NCBI GenBank assembly: GCA_965212025.1 | Contig: OZ243039.1 | Location: 1,674,001 to 1,738,000, forward strand | Direction: 5' to 3' | DNA from: G965212025 sp965212025 | Lineage (GTDB): Bacteria > Pseudomonadota > Gammaproteobacteria > Poriferisulfidales > Oxydemutatoraceae | Length of the DNA: 64,000 nucleotides | In this document: positions 1 through 8,398 of the stretch, piece after piece | Position numbering within the stretch: position 1 is the first letter of the stretch | Layout: each line of letters begins with the position of its first letter | The notes under the pieces: model-generated | Databases searched by the model: none | Told to the model about the DNA's origin: nothing | The model's input: only the letters and a program-made list of their open reading frames with translations | Program-made: the position numbers and the translations under genes

Positions 1-163
1 CTACATTGTCTCCAGGATCCTCAAAGCTGCAAATCTTTTGCGTATCCCGGAAGAGATTGAGCTGGCTGGCCTGGACTTTGAGACTGAGGATGTTGCCAAA
101 GCCGATAAACGCGAACTCAAAGCCGCAACCGAAGAGGCTGCGCGTAAATTGAATGTGTTATGA
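1..163 (+). CDS. Ammonium/methylammonium transporter, C-terminal end (partial)
   Basis: Only the last 53 codons are present, read from base 2 to the TGA at 161-163. The tail contains LLRIPEEIELAGLD, close to the 'LRVxxEEExxGLDxxEHG' end of Amt/Rh-family ammonium channels, followed by a charged, Lys/Glu/Ala-rich cytosolic tail instead of the usual HG..AY ending. Amt proteins conduct ammonium, and often methylammonium, across the inner membrane. Its position just upstream of the N-methylglutamate pathway genes fits uptake of methylamine or handling of released ammonium. The identification rests on the tail alone, so it is tentative. Confidence 0.6.
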   Translation, partial: YIVSRILKAANLLRIPEEIELAGLDFETEDVAKADKRELKAATEEAARKLNVL

Positions 164-185
164 GCTTGAATAAGGAGAATTGAAA

Positions 186-392
186 ATGACAACTGGAAAC
201 TTTGAAAACTGGACGGGCGAAATCGCCGATATCGGTCCCGTCTATCCTTTCGTTGGTACTGAAATGTGGCTTGTGGTGGCTGGGGTGGTCTTTTGGATTG
301 GCTGGCACATTGTGCAATGCAGCGCTGAAGTCAAAAGCCAGGAAGAGGGCAGGGCGCGAGCCAGGGAGCATGTCTCCCGCATGATGGAATAG
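186..392 (+). CDS. Small single-pass membrane protein next to amt
   Basis: This 68-residue protein is not a family I can name. An AAGGAG at 172-177 sits eight bases before ATG 186, which decides this start over the TTG six bases upstream. Residues about 25-43 form one strongly hydrophobic, Trp-rich segment (MWLVVAGVVFWIGWHI). It is preceded by an acidic/aromatic N-terminus and followed by a charged tail (EEGRARAREHVSRMME). The gene begins only 22 bases after the transporter stop, so co-transcription is likely. It may be a partner or stabiliser of the transporter, but that is inferred from position only. Confidence 0.7.
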   Translation: MTTGNFENWTGEIADIGPVYPFVGTEMWLVVAGVVFWIGWHIVQCSAEVKSQEEGRARAREHVSRMME

Positions 393-498
393 CCTGACTC
401 TTGATTCCGCAGGGATCCGGGAAAGTGCTTTTGTCATGTGCCGGATTCCTGCGCTAGCCAGTCTGCTGATTGGCTAGCAGAGTACGCGTCCGGGCATT

Positions 499-996
499 GT
501 GGCGGGGGTTCGTGCTGCATTGGACAGCCTTCCGGCCAAGCCGGGGCTTGTCCTTGCAGTCGTCTTGGCTGTTGGAGTGTTGGCTTCCTACTATGTCTTT
601 CGCTACTACGATTGCACAGAGCATCGTCAATTCAGGGCGTTGATTCATCAGGGGATTGCCTCAGCGCACAGTGAAGGCCGGGCGTTCAGGCTCACGGGGG
701 TGACGGATTTTCGGTGGCACCAGGTTCATATTTCACCCCATTTTGTGCCGCCTAAAAAGGTAGCAGACTGTCCTTTGGGTTGGGACTGGTCGGAGGAAGA
801 ACGGCAGTCTCTGGTGGATGGTGGAAACTTGGCGTTTCTGGTTTTCAGGGACGAAAATCAGGTGGTTTCGTACGCAGAGCTCAGGAATGACTGGGCAGAC
901 TTTAGCGCTGTCGCAGGACTCTGGTCACCAGAGTCCGCAGTGTTCAATGTGCGGGAAACTTCTGATGGACTGCTGCTCGAAAATCCGTTGCCGTGA
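499..996 (+). CDS. Hypothetical membrane-anchored protein
   Basis: A 165-residue protein starting at GTG 499. Residues about 17-35 form a hydrophobic anchor (LVLAVVLAVGVLASYYVF), followed by a soluble, presumably periplasmic, domain with two cysteines and several tryptophans (FRWHQVHISPHF, CPLGWDWSEEER). No catalytic signature is recognisable. It lies between the transporter/small-protein pair and the NMG operon, on the same strand but with gaps of about 106 and 253 bases, so it may be a separate unit. Small anchored proteins of this general layout recur in gammaproteobacteria, but I cannot name a family or function. Confidence 0.6.
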   Translation: MAGVRAALDSLPAKPGLVLAVVLAVGVLASYYVFRYYDCTEHRQFRALIHQGIASAHSEGRAFRLTGVTDFRWHQVHISPHFVPPKKVADCPLGWDWSEEERQSLVDGGNLAFLVFRDENQVVSYAELRNDWADFSAVAGLWSPESAVFNVRETSDGLLLENPLP

Positions 997-1249
997 CCGA
1001 AAGGTTTCATTCATTGGCTGCAGTTCAAACTCTGCTGGTGTGCGGAAGTGATGTCTTGGGGCATTTCAGGCCAGGGGCGGACGGCTCCCGTAGTCAGGGT
1101 ATTTTCCTCTGCTTGAAGGCAACGGTGTGGGAAGGGAAATGGACGACTCGCGAGCCATGATGCGTGAGTTTTTTTCGGTTTGTACGCCAGACTCCAGGAT
1201 ATGACGGTTTGACCTGGAAAAGCTGTTTTTTTACCGGTGGCCTTGTCTG

Positions 1250-2491
1250 ATGCCTTACGGTCTTTTGCGATATGGCTTGTCCAGGCGCTACCCGGCCAGG
1301 CGTGACATTCCCGGGCGACGCCCGCTGAAAAAGCGTTATGACGTCGTCATCATTGGTGGCGGTGGGCACGGATTCTCAACCGCTTACTATTTGGCGAAAT
1401 ACCATGGGATCACCGATGTTGCGGTGCTCGAGAAGTCGTATATCGGCGGCGGTAACACGGGTAGAAACACAGCGGTCATCCGTTCGAATTATCTGTCTCC
1501 TGAGTCAGTCGCTTTTTACCAGGCCTCAGTGAAAATGTACGAAGGCCTTTCCAACGAACTCGGCTACAACATACTTTATTCCCAGAGAGGTCAACTCACG
1601 CTCGCGCATTCCAGTAGCACCATGAGGACATTTCGATTGCGCGCCGAGACCGGGAAGCACCTAGGTGTTCGTATAGAGCTGGTGGATCGTGACCGGGTAC
1701 GGGAAATTGTGCCTTTTTTGAATATGCCCCGAAGTGCCCGGTTCCCGATCTGCGGTGGCTTGTGGCACGCGGACGGGGGTACAGCGCGACATGATGCGGT
1801 TCCTTGGGGATACGCACGCCGGGCTTGGGAACTTGGTGCTGAAATTCACCAGCGTACGGAGGTGACGGGGATACAAAAGCGTGGTGACCGCGTAATTGGC
1901 GTCGTTACGAATCGTGGCGAAGTGGCTTGCGAGCACGTCGTCCAGGCTGTTGCGGGCATGAGTGCTGTTATTGCGCGTATGGCTGGGTTTCGACTGCCGA
2001 TTCGTGCGTATCCTCTGCAGGCCATGGTGACTACGCCGGTCAAGCCGTTTCTTGACCCGCTGGTGAGTTCCGCCGGCCTGCATGTTTATTTTTCCCAAAC
2101 GGCCAGAGGCGAAGTCGTTATTGGCGGAGGTTCGGATCCCTACGAGTTGTACTCGACCCGATCAACGCTTGATTTGAAAGAGACCTTGATTGCCAGTGCC
2201 CTGGAGTTGTTTCCCTTCCTGTCCAAGGTGGGTATTTTGCGCCAATGGGCAGGGGTTACCGACATGACACCAGACTATGCCCCGATCATGGGAGAAAGTC
2301 CGGTCAGGAACTACTGGCTGGATGCGGGCTGGGGAACCTGGGGGTTCAAGGCAATCCCGATCGCTGGCAAATGTATGGCCGAGACCGTGGCAAATGGATG
2401 TTCACCGGAACTGTCTCACCCTTTCCGGCTTGACCGATTCCGCACCTTTGAATTACTGGATGAAGCGGGAGCGACTGCTGCGAGTCACTGA
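1250..2491 (+). CDS. mgdA: N-methylglutamate dehydrogenase subunit A (SoxB-like FAD oxidoreductase)
   Basis: A 413-residue flavoprotein of the heterotetrameric sarcosine oxidase beta-subunit type. The FAD-binding dinucleotide fold is YDVVIIGGGGHGFSTAYYLAK at about residues 29-49, followed by the typical VLEKSYIGGGNTGRNTAVIRSNY motif and a C-terminal DMTPDYAPIMG segment. The roughly 28 residues before the fold match the length of SoxB-type proteins, so ATG 1250 is natural although no strong ribosome site precedes it. With mgdB, mgdC and mgdD it should oxidise N-methylglutamate to glutamate, passing the C1 unit to tetrahydrofolate. The adjacent gmaS distinguishes this set from a sarcosine oxidase operon. 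Confidence 0.87.
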   Translation: MPYGLLRYGLSRRYPARRDIPGRRPLKKRYDVVIIGGGGHGFSTAYYLAKYHGITDVAVLEKSYIGGGNTGRNTAVIRSNYLSPESVAFYQASVKMYEGLSNELGYNILYSQRGQLTLAHSSSTMRTFRLRAETGKHLGVRIELVDRDRVREIVPFLNMPRSARFPICGGLWHADGGTARHDAVPWGYARRAWELGAEIHQRTEVTGIQKRGDRVIGVVTNRGEVACEHVVQAVAGMSAVIARMAGFRLPIRAYPLQAMVTTPVKPFLDPLVSSAGLHVYFSQTARGEVVIGGGSDPYELYSTRSTLDLKETLIASALELFPFLSKVGILRQWAGVTDMTPDYAPIMGESPVRNYWLDAGWGTWGFKAIPIAGKCMAETVANGCSPELSHPFRLDRFRTFELLDEAGATAASH

Positions 2492-2507
2492 TGGGGAGTG
2501 TTGAGAG

Positions 2508-2783
2508 ATGAAGAGGCTGCACTGCCCTTTGAATGGTCTGCGCAACATCAGCGAGTTCCTATGTTTCGGCGAGGTGGATTTGGCCTCTCAGCAACCGGGC
2601 ATCGACGAGGAGCAGTGGATTGCACGCTTGTGGGGGCAGGATACGGTTATGGGGCGGAGGCTTGAGTGGTGGTGCCACACGGCGAGTTCCTACTGGTTCA
2701 TTGTCGAGCGCGACACGGTGACCGATGAGGTAATCAGAACACTCACGACCAAGGAATTTTTTGGTACAAAGCGAGATGCATAA
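2508..2783 (+). CDS. mgdB: N-methylglutamate dehydrogenase subunit B (SoxD-like)
   Basis: A 91-residue protein of the sarcosine oxidase delta-subunit family. It begins with the characteristic CPLNGLRNISEFLCFGE segment, whose two cysteines (residues 6 and 19) belong to the zinc site of this family; its later WWCHTASSYWFIVERDT segment supplies another cysteine and histidine. SoxD-type subunits normally carry a Cys3His zinc centre and have a structural role. The gene sits 16 bases after mgdA and ends directly against mgdC (stop TAA, then ATG), so the genes are almost certainly one operon. Confidence 0.85.
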   Translation: MKRLHCPLNGLRNISEFLCFGEVDLASQQPGIDEEQWIARLWGQDTVMGRRLEWWCHTASSYWFIVERDTVTDEVIRTLTTKEFFGTKRDA

Positions 2784-5678
2784 ATGACTAGGCTCCGCCT
2801 TCCCGGGGCTTTGCTCATCGACCGCAAAAAGCCGCTTGGGTTTCGCTTTGAGGGTAAGCAGTATCTCGGTTATAGCGGTGACAGCGTCGCCAGCGCCTTG
2901 GCCGCCAACCAGGTCAGCTTGTTGTCGCGCTCGTTCAAATACCATCGTCCGCGGGGCTTGTTGTCGCTGGTGGGCGGGGACGCCAACACTTTGCTGCAAA
3001 TTGGTGGCGAGCCGAATGTGTTTGCCGATTTGCGGCCACTGGTAGAGGGTATGGAAATCACCGCGCAGAACTATAGCGGAAGCCTCGGAAGAGACCGGGA
3101 GGCGTGGCTGTCATATTTTTCGCGCTTTTTGCCAGTCGGTTTCTACTACAAGGCATTCTTTCGTCCCCGAGGTGTTTGGGAGCGGGTGTGGGAACCTCTG
3201 TTTCGAAAAAAAACAGGGCTGGGGAACGTGGATTATTCAGCTCAAGCGGACTATTGCGACAAGGTCTACACCTTCTACGACGTGGTGGTGGTTGGTGGCG
3301 GCTCCGCCGGCCTGGCTGCGGCATTGGCTGCGGCAGATGCCGGGGCGCAAACGCTGGTCGTGGAAGAAAGCCACATTTTGGGAGGGTCGCTGAATTGGTC
3401 GCGATTTTCCGACTCTGAACAGCAGTCGCGCTTGGGAAAGGAATTGCGCGCCGAGGTTTCCGAAAATCAAAATATTGAGATCCTGACCGGCGCGGTTTGC
3501 AGTGGCTGGTTCGCGGATAACTGGCTGTCCCTTATTCGCGGCAACCGCATGTTCAAAGTACGCGCTCGTGAGCTGATTCTGGCGACCGGCACACTGGAGC
3601 AACACGTTGTTTTCCACAACAACGACTTGCCTGGCATCATGCTGGTTTCCACCGCGCAAAGGTTGCTCAAGCTTTACGGGGTATGTCCGGGTAAAAAAGC
3701 CGTCATTCTTACTGGGAGTTCCGACGGCTACGGTGCGGCGCTTGACCTTGCTGATGCCGGGTGTGAAGTTGCCGCCGTCGTCGATATGCGTGCCGAAGCT
3801 CCTGAGTGCCCCTTGTCGCAAGAGGTCACATCCCGTGCCATACGAACGGTTGCCGGTAGTGCCGTGTACGAGGCGCGTTCGCGGAAAAAGCAACTCGTTT
3901 CAGTCGCCGTGTCTGCCATCATTGCTCGGGGAGCCTGCCAGCAGGGCTCTGAAAAGATAGCTTGCGATCTGCTGTGCATGACGGGTGGCCAAATGCCGGC
4001 GTACCAGCTGGCACTACAGGCCGGAGGAAAGTTGACCCACGACGACGCACTTTCAACTTTCGGGATTGTCGATCTGCCAAAGCACGTTTTCACAGCCGGC
4101 TCCATGAATGGCTATCACGATCTTGACGCCCTTGTGCTCGACGGCAGGCGTGCCGGCCATGAAGCGGCAAGATCTTTGGGCTTGGAGTCTTCTGCGCCAC
4201 CCATGCCCTCGGAAAGCTTGCGCAAAAGATCCAACTTCGACTGGCCCATTTTCCCCCACCCAAAGGGCAAGGAATTTGTGGACTTTGATGAAGATTTGCA
4301 AATCAGCGACATCCTCAACGCTTGTGCGGATGGATACGATGAGTTGGAGCTCGTCAAACGCTATTCGACCGTTGGCATGGGGCCCTCGCAGGGTAGGCAC
4401 TCGGCACTGCCGACAGCCCGTATTGTGGCGCATGCGACGTCACGCAGCCTTTCCGAGTGTGGCGTGACAACCGCCCGTCCTCCGTTGCGTCCGGAGCGCC
4501 TTGAAGTGCTTGCTGGTCGCAGTTTCCAGCCCGAGAGACGCACCGCCATGCACCATCGCCACCTTGAGGCTGGTGCTTTTATGGTACCGGTTGGCTTGTG
4601 GTGGCGCCCAGGATTTTACGGGGAGGAGCCACAGGCTTCCGTGTGCATACGCCGTGAAACGCTTGCGATTCGTAACAACGTCGGGCTAATCGACGTGTCC
4701 ACGCTCGGGAAAATCGAAATTCGTGGTGCCGATGCCGGAGAGTTTCTGAATCGTGCCTACACCTTTTCCTACAAAAAGCAGACGGTGGGAACGACACGGT
4801 ACCTGTTGATGGTTAACGAGTTTGGAGCAGTGCTTGACGATGGCGTCGCTGCCCGAATTTCAGACGGGCACTACTACATCACGACGACGACCGGAGGGTC
4901 AGACCAGATTTTTCGCACCCTTCTCTGGTGGAATTCACAGTGGCAATTGGACGTGGATCTGGCAAATGTGACGTCGGCGTACGCGGGCATCAACATCGCT
5001 GGCCCCAATTCACGTGCCGTACTGAAAAAGCTTTGCCCTGGCATGGATTTGTCTGCCAAGGCTTTTCCCTATCTGGCGGTGCAGGATGGTTCAGTCGCGG
5101 ACATTCCTGCGCGTATTATGAGAGTGGGCTTTGTTGGTGAGCTCGGCTACGAAGTCCATGTTTTGGCACCGCAAGGTGAGGCCTTGTGGGATGCGCTGGT
5201 TGAGGCAGGTCGCGAGTTTCAAATCCGCCCCGTCGGCGTTGATGCACAGCGCCAGCTCAGGCTTGAAAAAGGCCATGTCATCATCGGTCAGGATACTGAC
5301 GCGAACACTACGGCTCACGAAATTCAGATGGGTTGGGCAATTGCGAAAAAGAAACCTTATTTTGCAGGCAGCCGTGCGGTTGCCATTCGCGAAAAATTGC
5401 CGCTCAAGCGAAAGCTGGTGGGCTTTACTCATGCAGGGGAAGAAAGGAACGTGCCATTGGAATCGAACCTGATCATCGAGGAGGGCAAAGTGGCCGGGCG
5501 TGTCACGTCAGTGGGGTACTCGCCGACTCTGGGAAAAACCGTAGGTCTGGCGTTTGCTCCCCCTGGTGTGGCACCAGGAGACGAGATACTGGTCAAGATG
5601 GAAAGTGGAGAGCTGGTTCCTGTAACAGTGGCAGAAACGCCCTTCTACGACGCTGACAACAAGAGGCAGAAAACATAG
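2784..5678 (+). CDS. mgdC: N-methylglutamate dehydrogenase subunit C (SoxA-like)
   Basis: A 964-residue alpha subunit. Three regions are visible: an N-terminal Fer2_4-like domain (about residues 1-100, with the SRSFKYHRPRGLLS motif); an FAD/NAD-binding region opening with VVVVGGGSAGLAAALAAADAG at about residue 168; and a C-terminal glycine-cleavage T-like domain (about 590-960) including GVDAQRQLRLEKGHVIIGQDTDANTT, the folate-binding module that takes up the C1 unit. Length and order match heterotetrameric sarcosine oxidase/NMG dehydrogenase alpha subunits. It starts immediately after the mgdB stop and overlaps the mgdD GTG start by one base. Confidence 0.87.
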   Translation: MTRLRLPGALLIDRKKPLGFRFEGKQYLGYSGDSVASALAANQVSLLSRSFKYHRPRGLLSLVGGDANTLLQIGGEPNVFADLRPLVEGMEITAQNYSGSLGRDREAWLSYFSRFLPVGFYYKAFFRPRGVWERVWEPLFRKKTGLGNVDYSAQADYCDKVYTFYDVVVVGGGSAGLAAALAAADAGAQTLVVEESHILGGSLNWSRFSDSEQQSRLGKELRAEVSENQNIEILTGAVCSGWFADNWLSLIRGNRMFKVRARELILATGTLEQHVVFHNNDLPGIMLVSTAQRLLKLYGVCPGKKAVILTGSSDGYGAALDLADAGCEVAAVVDMRAEAPECPLSQEVTSRAIRTVAGSAVYEARSRKKQLVSVAVSAIIARGACQQGSEKIACDLLCMTGGQMPAYQLALQAGGKLTHDDALSTFGIVDLPKHVFTAGSMNGYHDLDALVLDGRRAGHEAARSLGLESSAPPMPSESLRKRSNFDWPIFPHPKGKEFVDFDEDLQISDILNACADGYDELELVKRYSTVGMGPSQGRHSALPTARIVAHATSRSLSECGVTTARPPLRPERLEVLAGRSFQPERRTAMHHRHLEAGAFMVPVGLWWRPGFYGEEPQASVCIRRETLAIRNNVGLIDVSTLGKIEIRGADAGEFLNRAYTFSYKKQTVGTTRYLLMVNEFGAVLDDGVAARISDGHYYITTTTGGSDQIFRTLLWWNSQWQLDVDLANVTSAYAGINIAGPNSRAVLKKLCPGMDLSAKAFPYLAVQDGSVADIPARIMRVGFVGELGYEVHVLAPQGEALWDALVEAGREFQIRPVGVDAQRQLRLEKGHVIIGQDTDANTTAHEIQMGWAIAKKKPYFAGSRAVAIREKLPLKRKLVGFTHAGEERNVPLESNLIIEEGKVAGRVTSVGYSPTLGKTVGLAFAPPGVAPGDEILVKMESGELVPVTVAETPFYDADNKRQKT

Positions 5679-6418
5679 TGGGCGAAAGGGGTACGCAGGC
5701 AGACGGCTTTCTTTTTCGCTCGCCAATTTATCGTGCCTTGGTGGAGCAGGGAGCCAAGTTTCGAGCCTTGGACAATACCGTGATTGCTGCCAGCTATGGC
5801 AAGAAGGATGCCGCAGTCGGCCAGTTGGGACTTGCTGACCTTTCCCCTTTGTCGCGTGTTGGTTTCAGGGGGCGGAAAACACTTGATTGGGTGGGCAGCC
5901 AGCTATTGCAAGTCCCGGACCGTAATGGAATCACTGCCACTCAGAATGACGGCAGTCTTCTGGCGCGGTTGACAGATGGAGAAGTGCTGGTTTTGGATGC
6001 TGTGGATGGACGCACGGCAACTTGCACAAAGCTGGGCGAAGCACACGCTCAAGAGGTACCAAAGGAATGTTATTTTGTACCCCGCCATGCATCCCATGCC
6101 TGGTTTCTTGTTATGGGTGAGCAGGCGAGCCAGATGTTTGCGAAATTATGTGCGCTTGACTTGCGCTCCGAAAGCTTCCCGATTGCCAGCGTTGCGCAGA
6201 CTGTGGTTGCCCGCGTCGGTAGCTTTATAATTCGCGCGAGCATCGGGAACTTCCCGGCTTTTCATTTGTTGGTGGATGTTTCGCTGGCAGAATACGTTTG
6301 GAATTGCTTGATGGACGCGAAGACCGAGTTCAATGGCACTCTCGTTGGCTACGACGAATTGATACATATATGCGGCATGCCGCAAGGAGGAAAAATGGGA
6401 GAAGGAAATGGCACTTGA
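5678..6418 (+). CDS. mgdD: N-methylglutamate dehydrogenase subunit D (SoxG-like)
   Basis: A 246-residue gamma subunit starting at a GTG that shares one base with the TAG of mgdC. The N-terminal half (LADLSPLSRVGFRGRKTLDW) and the overall GcvT-like plan are those of SoxG-type subunits, which pack against the alpha subunit and lack their own FAD site. The sequence diverges more than the other three subunits, as is usual for this family. Its end overlaps gmaS by 11 bases, and the AAGGAGG at 6383-6389 lies inside mgdD as a probable ribosome site for gmaS. Confidence 0.8.
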   Translation: MGERGTQADGFLFRSPIYRALVEQGAKFRALDNTVIAASYGKKDAAVGQLGLADLSPLSRVGFRGRKTLDWVGSQLLQVPDRNGITATQNDGSLLARLTDGEVLVLDAVDGRTATCTKLGEAHAQEVPKECYFVPRHASHAWFLVMGEQASQMFAKLCALDLRSESFPIASVAQTVVARVGSFIIRASIGNFPAFHLLVDVSLAEYVWNCLMDAKTEFNGTLVGYDELIHICGMPQGGKMGEGNGT

Positions 6419-7715
6419 TCTTGCTGAAGTGGCTGAAGCGAAAGGCATCCGGTACTTTCTGATCAGCTTTGTCGATTTATTTGGTTCCTTGCGTGCCAAG
6501 TTGGTGCCCGCTCGTGCCATTGAAGAAATGCAGGAAAACGGAGCTGGCTTCGCCGGTTTTGCGACCTGGCTTGACATGACGCCCGCTGATCCCGACATGT
6601 TTGCTGTGCCCGACCCGAGCAGCTTGATGCAGTTGCCGTGGAAGCCTGAAGTTGCCTGGCTGGCCTCTAACCTCCGGATGAGCGGTCAAGCCGTCGCCGC
6701 TTCACCGCGGGTTGCTTTGCAGACACAAATTACGCGCGCCGAAGCTGCCGGTTACAGAGTAAAGACCGGTGTTGAGTGCGAATTTTTTCTCGTCAACGCC
6801 GAGGGCACGGAAATTTTCGATGGCAAAGACGTGCAACAAAAGCCTTGCTATGACCAACAGGCGCTGATGCGCTGCTACCCCATCATCAGCGAAATTTGCG
6901 ACTGTATGGAAAAATTGGGATGGGATCCCTACCAGAACGATCACGAGGACGCCAATGGTCAGTTTGAAATGAACTGGGGCTACGACGACGCGCTAAAGAC
7001 CGCTGACCGGCATGTGTTTTTCAAGTACATGGCCAAAGCCATCGCTGAAAAGCATGGTGCACGTGCGACCTTCGCACCAAAACCATTTCCTGAGTTGACC
7101 GGTAACGGCTGCCACGCACATGTTTCCGTGTGGAACAAGGATGGGTCGAAAAATCTTTTTCGCGACCCCGATGACAGCCTTGGCCTGTCACCCTTTGCTT
7201 ACCAATTTCTGGGTGGCTTAATGCACAATGCGCCGTCCCTGTGCGCTTTTTTCAATCCCACTGTTAACAGCTTCAAGCGTATTGGAGCCACCACCACGAC
7301 GTCTGGGGCAACTTGGTCACCGAACGCCGTGACGTACTCCGGGAATAACCGCACCCACATGATCAGAGTGCCTGATGAGGGTCGCTTTGAGTTACGTTTG
7401 ATGGACGGGGCGACGAACCCCTACTTGCTACAGGCGGGCATCATCGCTGCCGGGTTGGATGGTGTCGAGAACAAGCGCGATCCTGGGAAGCCGCTTTACA
7501 TCAATATGTATGAGGAAGGGCGGAATATTGAGGGGGTCAAGAAATTACCGTCAAACCTCATGGATGCCTTGCGCCTCTTTGAACAGAGCACGCCCCTCAG
7601 GAAAGCGTTTGGAGACGGGCTGGTCGATGCGTACTGCAAGCTCAAGACGAAGGAATGGCAAGACTTCGGCAGTCATTTGAGCACCTGGGAGAGACAAAAC
7701 ACCCTGGACTGCTAG
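6408..7715 (+). CDS. gmaS: Gamma-glutamylmethylamide synthetase (glutamine-synthetase-like)
   Basis: A 435-residue enzyme of the glutamine synthetase fold, GlnT/GMAS branch. It has the N-terminal beta-grasp (YFLISFVDLFGSLRAKLVP), the metal-binding glutamates in GVECEFFL and NGQFEMNWGY, the NGCHAHVSVWN histidine motif, and the C-terminal ATP/phosphate arginine segment around NRTHMIRVP. GMAS ligates methylamine to glutamate using ATP, the first step of the NMG pathway. A true glutamine synthetase is the main alternative, but overlap with mgdD in an mgd operon makes GMAS much more likely. No obvious terminator follows. Confidence 0.87.
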   Translation: MALDLAEVAEAKGIRYFLISFVDLFGSLRAKLVPARAIEEMQENGAGFAGFATWLDMTPADPDMFAVPDPSSLMQLPWKPEVAWLASNLRMSGQAVAASPRVALQTQITRAEAAGYRVKTGVECEFFLVNAEGTEIFDGKDVQQKPCYDQQALMRCYPIISEICDCMEKLGWDPYQNDHEDANGQFEMNWGYDDALKTADRHVFFKYMAKAIAEKHGARATFAPKPFPELTGNGCHAHVSVWNKDGSKNLFRDPDDSLGLSPFAYQFLGGLMHNAPSLCAFFNPTVNSFKRIGATTTTSGATWSPNAVTYSGNNRTHMIRVPDEGRFELRLMDGATNPYLLQAGIIAAGLDGVENKRDPGKPLYINMYEEGRNIEGVKKLPSNLMDALRLFEQSTPLRKAFGDGLVDAYCKLKTKEWQDFGSHLSTWERQNTLDC

Positions 7716-7768
7716 TCAGCTACCCTTGTGCCTCGTGCCAGTGGATCCAAGCCGGCTAAAGGTTCCAT

Positions 7769-8029
7769 TCAGGAAGGTTTCGGCGAAGCACCCCAAAAGT
7801 ATCGGCCTATTCCGATCAGGCTGATCAACGCCCACGCAACCTCAATAATGAAAGCCGACAAATTAAAGTCGTAGAGCAACGATATTGCGACCAAGACCGC
7901 GCCTACGGTGTTGACCAGGGAATACCAAATGTTGCTGCTGACCAATTTCCCCGTTTGCAACAGAAAATATGTGAGCAAGACCATTGCGACACCAATGTTT
8001 CCCATTAAATCGTGTGTTGCGTATTCCAT
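7769..8029 (-). CDS. CBU_0592-like small integral membrane protein
   Basis: An 86-residue protein with three hydrophobic segments (about residues 9-27, 32-52 and 56-78). The segments TYFLLQTGKLVSSNIWYSL and SLLYDFNLSAFIIEVAWALI resemble the short family annotated as CBU_0592 membrane proteins, whose function is unknown. It is transcribed toward the end of gmaS (convergent, 53 bases apart), so it is not part of the methylamine operon. The family match is from memory of the sequence pattern and is moderately secure; no function is proposed. Confidence 0.65.
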   Translation of the reverse strand: MEYATHDLMGNIGVAMVLLTYFLLQTGKLVSSNIWYSLVNTVGAVLVAISLLYDFNLSAFIIEVAWALISLIGIGRYFWGASPKPS

Positions 8030-8398
8030 TTTATTTTCTCTCGTTTAAGGCTCGGTGATTTTGTGGCGAAAAGCCGCTTGAATCAGTCTTTTCCTGCCTC
8101 CTGAAATTACAGTCCGGGAAGTTTGCCACAAGGTCGGGTGTTTATGCCAAAACCAGAGAGAAAAGTTTCTGCAGGCAGGAACACGTTCGCGCGCATCATC
8201 GTGAGGCGGCTTTTTATGGCTGATGCGATATGCCTTGCGTGGTGGGACTCAGTCTTTTAGCTGTCTGGTGGTCTCCCCGTGCGGTGCGCGGCTGAAGCGG
8301 GAAGCCAGGGTTTCTGCCTGTGCCTGTGTATGCATGGGGAATTATGGGCAAAGCCCTGATGCGGCGGTGTTTGGTGACTGGCCACACACTCTCTCGGT
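8030..8398. other. Intergenic stretch without a recognised gene
   Basis: These 369 bases lie between two minus-strand genes and should contain the promoter of the small membrane protein. A 9-base inverted repeat (TTCCTGCCT at 8091-8099 and AGGCAGGAA at 8173-8181) is present, but the 73-base loop makes it weak evidence of a structure. Open frames crossing the region have no recognisable domain. I see no RNA gene, terminator or mobile-element remnant here. Confidence 0.5.
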
